Assembly: GCA_964514485.1 (NCBI GenBank) | Contig: CAZEWG010000008.1 | Span: forward strand, 1-64,000 | Source of the DNA: JAEZAA01 sp964514485 | GTDB taxonomy: Bacteria > Pseudomonadota > Gammaproteobacteria > Pseudomonadales > Oleiphilaceae | DNA: 64,000 bases | Direction of reading: 5' to 3' | Shown here: positions 8,095 to 16,660 of the stretch, piece after piece | How positions within the stretch are numbered: the first letter of the stretch is position 1 | Layout: every line of letters starts with the position of its first letter | The notes under the pieces: generated by a model | Databases searched by the model: none | What the model saw: only the letters and a program-made list of their open reading frames with translations | Told to the model about the DNA's origin: nothing | Translations under genes and position numbers: made by a program

Positions 8095-8183
8095 TAAACA
8101 CTAAAGATCTGTCATTATTCTGCTGAAATAGGATGTGGAGAGGGTTGAAGCCTCGCCCTGGGGGGGGGCTTGATCCTGTATGG

Positions 8184-9128
8184 TTAGCCTGGCGCACGGA
8201 TTTTGAGTGAGACCGCCGCAATCCGCTCGGCGGAGCGGTAGGCCGGCTCCAACAATTCTTCTCCGAACACATCCGGGTCGAGTTCCTGGTAGTGATACTG
8301 AAAGTCGGTGTTGGCCAGCTTCTGCTGTACCGCGGTGAAGAATGGGTCTTGACCTTCCTGCATGGCAACCCCGGTATAGAGTAGCAAGACACCACCTGGC
8401 GCGAGGCGGCTGAGGGCTGCTTCCACGATTGCCAGTGACAGAGCTTCTCCCAGGGCGCCGCCGCCATGACGATAAGCCCGTTGTGCCGGATCGTTGAGGT
8501 AGGGTGGGTTCGCCATGATGAGATCGAATTGGCCGGGCACATCGGAGAGCAGGTCGCTGTGGCGGGTGGTCAGGTGATCTGCCCCATTGAGGATCGCATT
8601 GACCCGGGTGAGACTGAGGGCAGTCGGATTGATATCCACGGCAAACACCTCGGCTTGCGGCCGGTCAACTCCAGCTAATATCGCTCCGGGGCCGGCTCCG
8701 CAGCCAATATCCACCGCGCGTTGGATGGGGCGGTCATCCCTGTCGAAAAACTCCTTAAGCATCCGGGCAAAGCGGTAGGTGTCCGGCCCGAAGAAGACGG
8801 AGTCGGCCGCCTCGGTGGGGTACGCCGAGTGGAAGAACAGCATGCCATTCAAGGTGGAAGCCCGTAATTGGCTGCGCCAGCCCTGGGGGCTGTGACTCAG
8901 GATTTCCGCTTCTCTCATCAGGGCGAAGATGTGCGCCGGCAAGATGGACTCCTGGAACGGCCGACTCCAGCCGAACACATCCCGCAGGGTCCGGGCGGAT
9001 TCATGACCCGGTCGGCTGTTGATCCTGGCATGAGTGGCGGGAGTGACCGTGGTGAAGCGGTAGCTCGCTGCCTGTAAAGCCTGCCCCAGTCTGATCAGGG
9101 CTTGTTGGTGTGGACTCAGATAACCCAT
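8184..9128 (-). CDS. Class I methyltransferase with NPPY motif (PrmC/RsmC-like)
   Basis: The 314-residue protein has motif I AVDIGCGAGPGAIL (about residue 139) and MANPPYLND (about residue 203). NPPY is the catalytic signature of enzymes that methylate planar nitrogens: glutamine in release factors, or exocyclic amines of bases. The N-terminal 120 residues are a separate helical part as in PrmC/HemK or RsmC-like enzymes. Orthologous prmC normally lies next to prfA, which is not seen here, so this is a paralogue of uncertain target. The iron-dependent redox enzyme gene ends upstream 50 bp away on the same strand, suggesting co-transcription. Confidence 0.78.
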   Translation of the reverse strand: MGYLSPHQQALIRLGQALQAASYRFTTVTPATHARINSRPGHESARTLRDVFGWSRPFQESILPAHIFALMREAEILSHSPQGWRSQLRASTLNGMLFFHSAYPTEAADSVFFGPDTYRFARMLKEFFDRDDRPIQRAVDIGCGAGPGAILAGVDRPQAEVFAVDINPTALSLTRVNAILNGADHLTTRHSDLLSDVPGQFDLIMANPPYLNDPAQRAYRHGGGALGEALSLAIVEAALSRLAPGGVLLLYTGVAMQEGQDPFFTAVQQKLANTDFQYHYQELDPDVFGEELLEPAYRSAERIAAVSLKIRAPG

Positions 9129-9178
9129 GGACGATCCTTGTTTGTTGTTGTCTCCGCACCTGCTTCGGCGCTATTGCG

Positions 9179-10720
9179 CTATCCGCTAAAGAGCCGGGTA
9201 AAAATGCGAGTCGCCATCAGGCCGGACGGTGTATGGTGACGGGCGGGGGAGAGTAGTGGCACCAACTGATCCAGGACTTCTTCCTTTTCCGTGAGAGCAG
9301 ACAGTGTGTTCTCAAGGTGGCGCAGCTCCCGGTTGATGTCATTGATTGCCTCCCCGTGATGGTGCCTGAAAACTGGCCGGGGAGTCTGGGGTTTGGAGGC
9401 GCGGGGCTGGGCCGGTGTGCTTCGAAGCTGGCGCTGTCTGGCCCGGAACGACGAGGCTGGAATGCTTTGGGGAGTATCCGCCTGGGCTGGCTTGTGGGTC
9501 GGGAGGTGGAGATTGCCCACAATCCAGTCGTGAATCAGTTGTTGCTCATAGTCACTGAACACCCCAAACATCTCGGCCTGCTCTCCATGAATCAAGCGCC
9601 AGAAACGACTTTCCTCCACCGGTCGATGACGTTTGATCCAGCCCCGCTCTTCTAGAGTGTGCATAAAGTCCGGAATCTGTGCCGGGTCCCCAAGCCACTC
9701 ATTAACGGTACGTCCGCCCAGGCGGCAGTAGTTGGAATGCATCAAGCGCCCAATCCGGCTTTTCCGGGCCAGGCTTTGTACCAGTTCCTGATACAGATCG
9801 AACGACCGGATCACCGACAAACTGCTTTCTCCCAGCTCGTTTAGCTGATAGCCGTTGCGAAGCCTGCGATAAAAACTTGCCCGATCTGTCGAGAGAGGCA
9901 GGCTATCCAGCACCGCTTTCAGGGCGCTGCGGGCGTGGCCGCTGGCCGCATTGTCCACGGTAATGTGCAGCGTGAAATAATAAGGATCAATGCCCAGCTC
10001 ATTGAGTTCGTAAGCGGTAATCAGCAAGTGCAGGGGCAGTTGCTCATAGCCCAGGTTGTAGCCGATCAGCTCCGGCAGGAACTGATCGGCATGATAGGCC
10101 AAGGCCAGCTGAATGGTGCCTTGCACATAGTGGGCCTCTGACAGCTCAGCATTGTTATCAAGTCCATGACGAGCCAACAGTTTTCGATATAGGGCAACAT
10201 GGTTGTGTTCGGTCACTCCATTGCCCAGTTCTTCCAGATAAATCTGGATCAGGCTGGAGAAGCGGGGATCGCGCCAGTGTTTAACCAGCCCATACAACCA
10301 GGCACCGTCGACCAGTTTGGTCGGGGCGACCGCCTGTAAAAAATAGAGCGCATGGGCGCGATTACTGAAAAACTGACGGGGTGCGCCCTGGGCCCTGGAT
10401 TCCAGATAAGCGCGGTATTGGTGTCCGACCTGCTCGGTGTGCTGAGTTACCCAGTCGCTTAGCGTTGTCTCAAGGTGTTCCGAGTCTGCCGGCAGGTCGC
10501 AGGGTTGTTGTGTGGCAATCTGCAATTGTTGGCGGAGAAATCCGTCGGCCTGATTTTTGAGCTCCGGTGATGGGGTGGTCTCACGCAGCGCTCGGTAGAG
10601 ATCGGGCAAGTTGAAGGAGGCTCCAACGCTCGGGACCAGCCCGTCATGATGATTGGCGGAAGACTTGGAATGGAGCGAAGAGGAGGTAGCAACATGGGTG
10701 ACAGCTGAACCTGTGGCCAT
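9179..10720 (-). CDS. Iron-containing redox enzyme, haem-oxygenase-like diiron fold (HDO)
   Basis: About 513 residues if the ATG at 10720 is used. The central part shows the pattern of the iron-containing redox enzyme family (PF14518): YLEELGNGVTEHNH, then GYNLGYEQLPLHLL, then LGIDPYYFTLHITVDNAASGH, with repeated Glu, Asp and His ligands for a non-haem diiron centre. Known relatives carry out oxidative chemistry on amino-acid-derived substrates, for example N-oxygenation or C-C cleavage in natural-product pathways. The C-terminal 150 residues are Pro/Gln/His rich and less conserved. A frame can be extended to 10852, but that ATG sits in the loop of a strong hairpin, so I prefer 10720. No good Shine-Dalgarno is visible for either start. 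Confidence 0.75.
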   Translation of the reverse strand: MATGSAVTHVATSSSLHSKSSANHHDGLVPSVGASFNLPDLYRALRETTPSPELKNQADGFLRQQLQIATQQPCDLPADSEHLETTLSDWVTQHTEQVGHQYRAYLESRAQGAPRQFFSNRAHALYFLQAVAPTKLVDGAWLYGLVKHWRDPRFSSLIQIYLEELGNGVTEHNHVALYRKLLARHGLDNNAELSEAHYVQGTIQLALAYHADQFLPELIGYNLGYEQLPLHLLITAYELNELGIDPYYFTLHITVDNAASGHARSALKAVLDSLPLSTDRASFYRRLRNGYQLNELGESSLSVIRSFDLYQELVQSLARKSRIGRLMHSNYCRLGGRTVNEWLGDPAQIPDFMHTLEERGWIKRHRPVEESRFWRLIHGEQAEMFGVFSDYEQQLIHDWIVGNLHLPTHKPAQADTPQSIPASSFRARQRQLRSTPAQPRASKPQTPRPVFRHHHGEAINDINRELRHLENTLSALTEKEEVLDQLVPLLSPARHHTPSGLMATRIFTRLFSG

Positions 10721-10841
10721 AGGACTCGTAAGACAGTGGTTGGTTCGTTGTCCATAAATTAGAGCAAACCACCTTAAAACCCCAGGCGGCCAGAAAGGCT
10801 GTTTTGCGGGTATGAAAGGACGTAATGCAAGCCGGTGGGTC

Positions 10842-10865
10842 GGGGCGGACATAGAGGTCCGCCCC
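10842..10865. terminator. Strong hairpin between hisC-like and HDO genes
   Basis: A perfect 9-bp stem GGGGCGGAC / GTCCGCCCC with a 6-nt loop lies 62 bp past the stop of the aminotransferase gene. No U-tract follows, so it may act in pausing or mRNA processing rather than simple termination. Confidence 0.4.
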
Positions 10866-10927
10866 TGGAAAGCGTGGATAAGTCTGACTGAACTCCCCGG
10901 AATCTTCGCGAAGCTCGTGCGGGAGTG

Positions 10928-11998
10928 TCAGCTCTTCAACTCGGGAACGATTTCTGCCAGGGCCTTCACCAGTGCCTGGCATTCGGCGTCGGTTCCCACG
11001 GTGATTCTCAGGTATTGCTCGATGCGCGGCAGCTTGAAGTGGCGCACGATGATACCCCGTGCCCGGAGAGCCGCCGCCAGGTCCTCACCGGAACACTGTG
11101 GGTGACGGGCCAGGACGAAGTTGGCTTGGGACGGCACCACCTGAAACTCCTGCTCTTCCAGGGCTTTGACCAGAAACTCCCGGCTGCTGATGATTTGCTG
11201 GCAGGTCTGCTCGAAATAGGCGCGGTCTTCAAACGCCGCCACCGCACCGGCAATTGCCAACCGATCCAGGGGATAGGAGTTGAAGCTGTTCTTGACCCGT
11301 TCCAGAGCTTCGATCAGATCCGGGTGACCGGCCGCAAAGCCCACCCGTAGTCCCGCCAACGAACGGGATTTGGACAAGGTCTGGATAACCAGCAGGTTCG
11401 GGTAGCGTTCAATCAACGCAATGGCGGACTGGCCGCCGAAGTCGATATAGGCTTCGTCCACCACAACCACGGAATCCGCATGTTGGGCCAACAGCTGCTC
11501 GATTTGTCCAAGCTCCAATAAACGTCCGGTTGGGGCGTTAGGGTTGGGGAAGATGATGCCGCCATTGGGCTGATTGTAGTCGGCAATGTCGATCTGGAAG
11601 TCGTCAGTCAGCGGGACCGTGCGGTAGTCCACCCCATAGAGCCCGCAGTACACCGGATAGAAGCTATAGGTAATGTCCGGGAACAACAGCGGCTGGTCCT
11701 GCTTGAGCAGGCCGCAGAACGCGTGGGCCAATACCTCGTCGGAACCGTTGCCGACAAAGACCTGCCTGGGTGCCAGGCCGTAATAGTCGGCGATGGCTTC
11801 CTTGAGCCGGTCCGCATTGGGGTCCGGATAAAGCCGCAGGCGGGCGTCCACCTCTCCGGTAATGGCGGCCATTACCTTGGGAGAAGGAGGGTAGGGGTTT
11901 TCATTGGTGTTCAGCTTGATCAGATTCGCCATCTTGGGCTGTTCGCCGGGAACATAGGGCGTCAGCTGATGGACAAGGCGGCTCCAGTATTTGCTCAT
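10928..11998 (-). CDS. hisC: Histidinol-phosphate aminotransferase-like PLP enzyme
   Basis: A 356-residue fold-type I aminotransferase. KLNTNENPYPPSP near the N-terminus, FVGNGSDEVLAHAF (PLP phosphate region), VDEAYIDF and TLSKSRSLAGLRVGFA with the PLP lysine (about residue 208) are all HisC signatures. Histidinol-phosphate aminotransferase makes L-histidinol phosphate from imidazole acetol phosphate. It is a standalone copy with no other his biosynthetic gene nearby, as in several marine gammaproteobacteria, so it may be the housekeeping enzyme or a paralogue for another amine donor reaction. ATG 11998 is preferred over 12007 because GGA lies about 9 nt upstream. It is transcribed away from the iron-uptake operon. 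Confidence 0.85.
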   Translation of the reverse strand: MSKYWSRLVHQLTPYVPGEQPKMANLIKLNTNENPYPPSPKVMAAITGEVDARLRLYPDPNADRLKEAIADYYGLAPRQVFVGNGSDEVLAHAFCGLLKQDQPLLFPDITYSFYPVYCGLYGVDYRTVPLTDDFQIDIADYNQPNGGIIFPNPNAPTGRLLELGQIEQLLAQHADSVVVVDEAYIDFGGQSAIALIERYPNLLVIQTLSKSRSLAGLRVGFAAGHPDLIEALERVKNSFNSYPLDRLAIAGAVAAFEDRAYFEQTCQQIISSREFLVKALEEQEFQVVPSQANFVLARHPQCSGEDLAAALRARGIIVRHFKLPRIEQYLRITVGTDAECQALVKALAEIVPELKS

Positions 11999-12182
11999 GG
12001 TCGACATCCAAAAACAAGAAAGGAGGAATCTTAATCGAAAAGGCGACGTTTGCCGAACATCGATAGATACGCGATAGGCTTTTTAGCGTGGCTCGCCCTC
12101 GCTGCGGCTTTTTTATGCTGCATTGGCCCAAGTCATGGAATGGTCATTTATCAGGGAGCAGAGACAAATTTTGGTTGTTGGT

Positions 12183-12201
12183 GATAATAAGAATGGTTAT
12201 C
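12183..12201. promoter_or_regulatory. Fur-box-like site upstream of the iron-uptake operon
   Basis: GATAATAAGAATGGTTATC matches the 19-bp Fur consensus at 15 positions by my count. It lies 70 bp upstream of the DUF2218 start and 185 bp upstream of the divergent aminotransferase start, so it should repress the operon under iron sufficiency and might also influence the divergent gene. Confidence 0.78.
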
Positions 12202-12270
12202 ATCAGTGTTCGCAAATTACCGCTGCTAACAGTGCCCCAAGGGCGTTGAGCTCATACCAGGAGTGGCGTC

Positions 12271-12558
12271 ATGCTGATTGCAACAAGTACGGTTCAAACC
12301 GCCAAGGCTTCCATCAACCTGAAGAAACTCTGTCGCCATTTCTCCCATAAAGTCCCCGCCAGTTTTGATGACCATCGTGGCGAGGTTCAATTTCCCTTTG
12401 GTGACGCCCTGTTGACCGCGGAAGGTGAGACCCTGCGGATCAGGATTCAGGCTACTGGTGAAGAAGAGCTGGCGCGGGCCAAGGATGTGGTGGGTGGCCA
12501 CCTGGTGCGTTTTGCAGCTGACGAGAACCTGCAAGTGGACTGGGTTGATCAGGTGTAG
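12271..12558 (+). CDS. DUF2218 protein, first gene of the siderophore-uptake operon
   Basis: The 95-residue protein fits the DUF2218 family in size and pattern: LKKLCRHFSHKVPASFDDHRG near the start, a beta-rich core with GDALLTAEGETLRIRIQA, and a C-terminal helix with LVRFA. Members commonly sit in iron-siderophore gene clusters; their biochemical role is not established. It begins 70 bp after a Fur-box-like site and is followed 58 bp later by the binding-protein gene, so it is the first gene of the operon. It has no signal peptide, so it is cytoplasmic. Confidence 0.83.
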   Translation: MLIATSTVQTAKASINLKKLCRHFSHKVPASFDDHRGEVQFPFGDALLTAEGETLRIRIQATGEEELARAKDVVGGHLVRFAADENLQVDWVDQV

Positions 12559-12616
12559 AGATAGGCTTTTAGTGCAATCGGGTTCTCGACAAGTTTTTCC
12601 TATTTCAGGAGTTTTA

Positions 12617-13558
12617 ATGATGATTGCAACAGTGACCAAGTGGCCGGGCCGTGTGATGGCTCTGCTGTTGGGAGTGGTTCTATCCGTGGTGGCCCAGGCG
12701 GATACCCGGGTTTTGGAAACAGCCTATGGCCAGGTCAAGGTGAATGGTCAACCCAAACGGGTGGTGGCACTGTCTGAAGGGGCTGTGGATACCACGGTTG
12801 CGCTGGGGGTGACGCCTGTTGGTGCGTTGGCGACCCGGGGGACTGATGGCCTGGCCCGTTATATGGAGCCCCATGCCAAAGGCGTGGCGATTGTTGGAAC
12901 CTCCCGTGAATTGAATCTGGAAGCCATTGTGGCCCAGCGCCCCGATCTGATTCTGGCCAGCCCGCAAATGACCCGGGAGCAGTATCGTCTGCTGTCGAGT
13001 GTCGCGCCCACCATTGTTCCCGATACCGCCGATATGAAGCAGGACAACTGGAAGGTTGAAGGGCGCCTGTATGCCCAGGCTCTGAACCAAACGGCCAAGA
13101 TGGAAGAGCTGATCGAAGCGGTGGATGCTCGTGCGGCACAGTTGGCGGAAACCCTGAAAGCCCGTTATGCCGATGAGGACCGGACCGCTTATGTGGTGCG
13201 CTGGATGCCCCAAGGGCCGATGGTGATGAATTCCCAAATGTTTGCGGCGGGCTTGCTGGAAGCCGTGGGGCTGAAAGCGAGTGATGCCGGGCTGATCAAA
13301 GAGAACCGCCCTCATAGCGATCCACTGAGCCTGGAAAATCTGGGCCGGATTGATAGTGACTGGCTGTTCCTGGCCACTCTGAATGAAGAAGGGCAGGCCG
13401 CGTTGGAAGCCGCCAAGAAATCCTCCGCCTTTGCTCGCCTGAATGTGGTTCAACGCGACCGGGTGATTGCCGTGGATGGGCAATACTGGAGCAGTGCAAC
13501 CGGCCCGCTGGCTGCGCAGAAAGTCCTGAGCGACATTGAGGCTGCTCTGGTCCCCTGA
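12617..13558 (+). CDS. Periplasmic iron-siderophore-binding protein (FecB-like)
   Basis: A 313-residue PF01497 protein. The ATG at 12617 follows AGGAG (12607-12611), which decides the start over the longer open frame. The signal peptide ends near VAQA (about residue 28). The mature part begins with TAYGQVKVNGQPKRVVALSE, the usual entry strand of FecB/FhuD-like proteins, and LEAIVAQRPDLILAS is the conserved lobe-1 motif. It should capture a ferric siderophore in the periplasm and pass it to the two FecCD permeases encoded next. It differs from the FatB-like protein at 6373, so the ligand is likely different. Confidence 0.87.
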   Translation: MMIATVTKWPGRVMALLLGVVLSVVAQADTRVLETAYGQVKVNGQPKRVVALSEGAVDTTVALGVTPVGALATRGTDGLARYMEPHAKGVAIVGTSRELNLEAIVAQRPDLILASPQMTREQYRLLSSVAPTIVPDTADMKQDNWKVEGRLYAQALNQTAKMEELIEAVDARAAQLAETLKARYADEDRTAYVVRWMPQGPMVMNSQMFAAGLLEAVGLKASDAGLIKENRPHSDPLSLENLGRIDSDWLFLATLNEEGQAALEAAKKSSAFARLNVVQRDRVIAVDGQYWSSATGPLAAQKVLSDIEAALVP

Positions 13559-13620
13559 GGTTGTTTGCGGGGGCGAGCAGGCTACGCTTCGCCTCCCACT
13601 CGCTAGTAGTCAAAATCTAG

Positions 13621-14640
13621 ATGTCTAAGACTCATATGACGCCCCTTGGTTCTCGGCGGTTGATGCTGATCATGGTCGCCGCTGTGATCCTGCTGGGGCT
13701 GGTCTGTTTCCTGAGCCTGTTGGTGGGCGCCGGTAGCGTGACCCCGGCTGATGCCTTTGCGGTATTGCTGGGGCAGGGAACCACCGAGGCTCAATTTGTC
13801 GTGGGCGAACTCCGTCTGCCGCGTACCTTGGTGGCTGTTGTGGTGGGTGCCGCTTTGGCCGTATCCGGTGCGCTATTGCAGGCGGTCACCCGCAACCCAT
13901 TAGCGGAGCCAGGGCTTTTGGGGGTGAGTGCTGGTAGTGCGTTCGCCGTCGCGCTCGCCATCGCCTTGGGCGCCAGTGCGGCAACTCTCAAGATTTCCGT
14001 GGCGCAGTTTGGCGCCTTGGCAGGTTGTCTGTGCGCGCTGGGGGCTGCCCGGTTGCGCGGGGTGGGTGACGACCCCGTGCGTCTGGTACTGGCAGGCGCG
14101 GCGCTTTCCAGTCTGTTAATCGCCCTGACCTCCTTGCTGCTGCTGATTGATTTGGGCACGGCCGATGAAATCCGGTTCTGGATTGTGGGCAGTGTTGCCG
14201 GTCGCAACCTGAGTGATCTTATCGACACCATTCCCTCCTTGCTCATCGCTGGTGTGGTCACGGTACTGATTGCCCGGCCCTTGGCCGCATTGGCGCTGGG
14301 TGAGCGGGTGGCTGTCGGGTTAGGGCATCGCCCTGGCCTGGTTCGGTTACTGGCCATTCTTGCCGTTGCCTTGCTGGTGGGTAGTGCCACGGCTGTTGCT
14401 GGCCCGATTGCTTTTGTGGGTTTGGTGGTTCCCTTCGCCGCTCGTGCTCTGGCCGGGCCAGACATTCGTCGTACCCTGTGGCTGTGCTTGCCGTTGGGGC
14501 CTTTAGTGGTCGTAGTGGCGGATATCCTGTCGCGCCTTGTGGTACAGCCTTCGGAGCTGCCCCTGGGAGTTCTCACGGCAATGATCGGAGCGCCGGTGCT
14601 GGTGGCAGTGGTTCGCGCCCGACGGCTTCCAACACTTTGA
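13621..14640 (+). CDS. FecCD-family iron-siderophore permease, first copy
   Basis: A 339-residue inner-membrane protein with about nine to ten hydrophobic segments. ELRLPRTLVAVVVGAALAVSG and LLQAVTRNPLAEPGLLGVSAG are hallmark FecCD/BtuC sequences, the second containing the contact region for the ATPase and substrate path. It should pair with the second FecCD protein encoded next to form a heterodimeric channel. It follows the binding-protein gene after 62 bp and precedes the second permease by 21 bp, in a single operon. Confidence 0.9.
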   Translation: MSKTHMTPLGSRRLMLIMVAAVILLGLVCFLSLLVGAGSVTPADAFAVLLGQGTTEAQFVVGELRLPRTLVAVVVGAALAVSGALLQAVTRNPLAEPGLLGVSAGSAFAVALAIALGASAATLKISVAQFGALAGCLCALGAARLRGVGDDPVRLVLAGAALSSLLIALTSLLLLIDLGTADEIRFWIVGSVAGRNLSDLIDTIPSLLIAGVVTVLIARPLAALALGERVAVGLGHRPGLVRLLAILAVALLVGSATAVAGPIAFVGLVVPFAARALAGPDIRRTLWLCLPLGPLVVVVADILSRLVVQPSELPLGVLTAMIGAPVLVAVVRARRLPTL

Positions 14641-14667
14641 CAGGGGCGGGCATAGGTTAACGTGGTC

Positions 14668-15756
14668 ATGCAACATACCCAATCCTCATCCATACCCACG
14701 TCAGGTACTGTAACGGCGCGTGCGCCGACTGGTACCTGGTTGATCCGCCTGCCGTTGAACGGCAGCCTGCTGGTGGATAAGCGCGCGCTGTTCGCAGCGT
14801 CGTTACTCACTCTGTTATTGCTGGTCTCCATCGTGGTTTCCCTGTGTCTGGGAGCCACCAACTACAGCCCGGCGGAAGTGTTGGACGCGCTCTTTGGCGA
14901 GAGCAATCCCATGACGGCCTTTATTTTGAACGAGCTACGCCTGCCGCGGGTGATTGCTGGCATCCTGAGTGGAGCCGGCTTTGCTCTGGCGGGCTGCTTG
15001 ATGCAAACCTTGGCCCGTAACCGGCTGGCGACCCCTGGCATTATCGGCATTGATAACGGAGCCACGGCTTTTGCCGTGGCGTCGGTTGTGGGGCTGGTGA
15101 CGTCGCTGGCGACCACTGAAATGGCATTGATCGGTGCCGCCACCGCCACCGCCCTGGCGTTTGGGTTGGCGGGCGGGGCTGGGGTGCGGGGTTATCGCTT
15201 TATTATTGCCGGGATCGGCATCGGCGCCCTGTTTGGGGCCTTTACCCAGTTGATGCTGGCCCGGGCCCATATTGATGTGGCAAACCAGGCTTATCCCTGG
15301 ACGGTGGGCAGCCTCAACGCCCGCCCGGAAAATGCCGTGCTTATTCTGGCGGTGGGCTTGGCGATTGGGCTGGTTGGCGCACTTTTCTTGGCGCGAGCTC
15401 TGAAAATCCTACGGTTTTCCGAGCCAGTGGCCCGTGGGTTGGGGGTGCGAGTTAATGCCTGTCGTTATACCTCGCTGGTGCTGGCGGTTGCACTGACGGC
15501 CATGGCCGTTGCCGTGGCGGGCCCGGTGGGACTGGTGGGACTGATCGGCCCTGAAATCGCCCGACACTTGTCATCGACCCGCAGCGTGCCGTTAATCAGC
15601 TCGGCCCTGGCCGGTGCTCTGGTCATGGTACTGGCGGACACCGTCGGGCGCATGATGCTCATGCCTTTAGAAGTTCCGGTGGGTATCGTCACGGCAATTG
15701 TTGGCGGGCCATACCTGTTGTGGATATTGTTGGTTTCTCCGAGGAATACGCCATGA
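14668..15756 (+). CDS. FecCD-family iron-siderophore permease, second copy
   Basis: A 362-residue membrane protein of the FecCD family. ELRLPRVIAGILSGAGFALAG and LMQTLARNRLATPGIIGIDNG mirror the first permease, and GPVGLVGLIGPEIARHL is the conserved coupling region. An extra hydrophilic N-terminal part of about 40 residues precedes the first membrane segment. The ATG at 14668 is used; a GTG two codons earlier is also possible. Its last codons overlap the ATPase start by four bases (ATGA), which implies translational coupling. Confidence 0.9.
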   Translation: MQHTQSSSIPTSGTVTARAPTGTWLIRLPLNGSLLVDKRALFAASLLTLLLLVSIVVSLCLGATNYSPAEVLDALFGESNPMTAFILNELRLPRVIAGILSGAGFALAGCLMQTLARNRLATPGIIGIDNGATAFAVASVVGLVTSLATTEMALIGAATATALAFGLAGGAGVRGYRFIIAGIGIGALFGAFTQLMLARAHIDVANQAYPWTVGSLNARPENAVLILAVGLAIGLVGALFLARALKILRFSEPVARGLGVRVNACRYTSLVLAVALTAMAVAVAGPVGLVGLIGPEIARHLSSTRSVPLISSALAGALVMVLADTVGRMMLMPLEVPVGIVTAIVGGPYLLWILLVSPRNTP

Positions 15757-16589
15757 GTCGCGATCTGCCTTCGCATTCATCCACGCCGAGACTGAAGGCG
15801 CAAGACCTGCGCCTGTCCTATGGCAGGACTCCGGTGATCCAGGGATTGGATTTGACCTTGCCCAACGGCCAGGTGACCGCTATCGTGGGGCCCAATGGTT
15901 GTGGCAAATCCACGTTGCTGGCGGGGCTGGCGCGCTTGCATGCACCCACCGGGGGCGCGGTACTTCTGGATGGCCATGACATTCAGAAGCTCTCCACCCG
16001 GGAAGTGGCGCGACGGCTGGCCCTGTTACCCCAGGATACCCAGGCCCCGGACGGGCTGACCGTGACTGACCTGATCCGGTTTGGACGCCAACCCCACCAG
16101 GGCTGGTTGCGACAGTGGTCAGACGACGATCAGCAGGTGGTGAATGATGCCCTGGCGGCGGCAGACCTGGTCGCCCTGGCGGATCGGCCCCTGGACTCCA
16201 TGTCGGGCGGGCAACGCCAACGGGCCTGGATTGCCATGGCGATTGCCCAGCAAACGCCGTTGCTGTTGCTGGACGAGCCCACCTCGGCGCTGGATCTGGG
16301 GCACCAGTTTGAAGTCTTCGAGTTGATTCGTGAGCTGGCCCGGGCGGGCAAGACCGTGGTCATGGTGGTGCACGATCTGGTCAGCGCCTGTCGTTTCGCG
16401 GACCATCTGGTGGCGATGCATGGTGGGCAGATCGTGGCGGAAGGACCGCCCAACGAAGTGGTAACGGTTGAGCTGGTACGGCGTCTGTATGGTATAGACT
16501 GTACCCTGATTCCCGACCCGGGCACTGGCAGCCCGATCCTGACCAATATCCGACGCACGGCCGAGCCGCTCGACGGTAGCGCTACCTGA
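15753..16589 (+). CDS. Iron-siderophore ABC transporter ATPase (FecE/FepC-like)
   Basis: A 278-residue ABC ATPase. Walker A is GPNGCGKST, the signature is MSGGQRQRAWIAMA, Walker B is LLLLDEPTSALD, and the switch His lies in VVHDLVSACRF. The spacing and the PQDTQAPDGLTV Q-loop are typical of the FepC/FhuC/BtuD group. It powers uptake through the two permeases upstream. The ATG at 15753 overlaps the stop of the second permease gene, so it is the last gene of the Fur-controlled uptake operon (12271-16589). Confidence 0.9.
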   Translation: MSRDLPSHSSTPRLKAQDLRLSYGRTPVIQGLDLTLPNGQVTAIVGPNGCGKSTLLAGLARLHAPTGGAVLLDGHDIQKLSTREVARRLALLPQDTQAPDGLTVTDLIRFGRQPHQGWLRQWSDDDQQVVNDALAAADLVALADRPLDSMSGGQRQRAWIAMAIAQQTPLLLLDEPTSALDLGHQFEVFELIRELARAGKTVVMVVHDLVSACRFADHLVAMHGGQIVAEGPPNEVVTVELVRRLYGIDCTLIPDPGTGSPILTNIRRTAEPLDGSAT

Positions 16590-16660
16590 GTGTGACCGCT
16601 CTTTCCCGCCGAGGATCATGCCGCGCCGCCTAAATACTGATCTCGGTAGCAGGAGGTTAT

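Noticed and set aside
8160..8168. Run of nine G between the two methyltransferase genes as a phase-variation tract
   Set aside because: It lies outside both coding regions and not between promoter elements; a similar run occurs after orn, so it is probably incidental.
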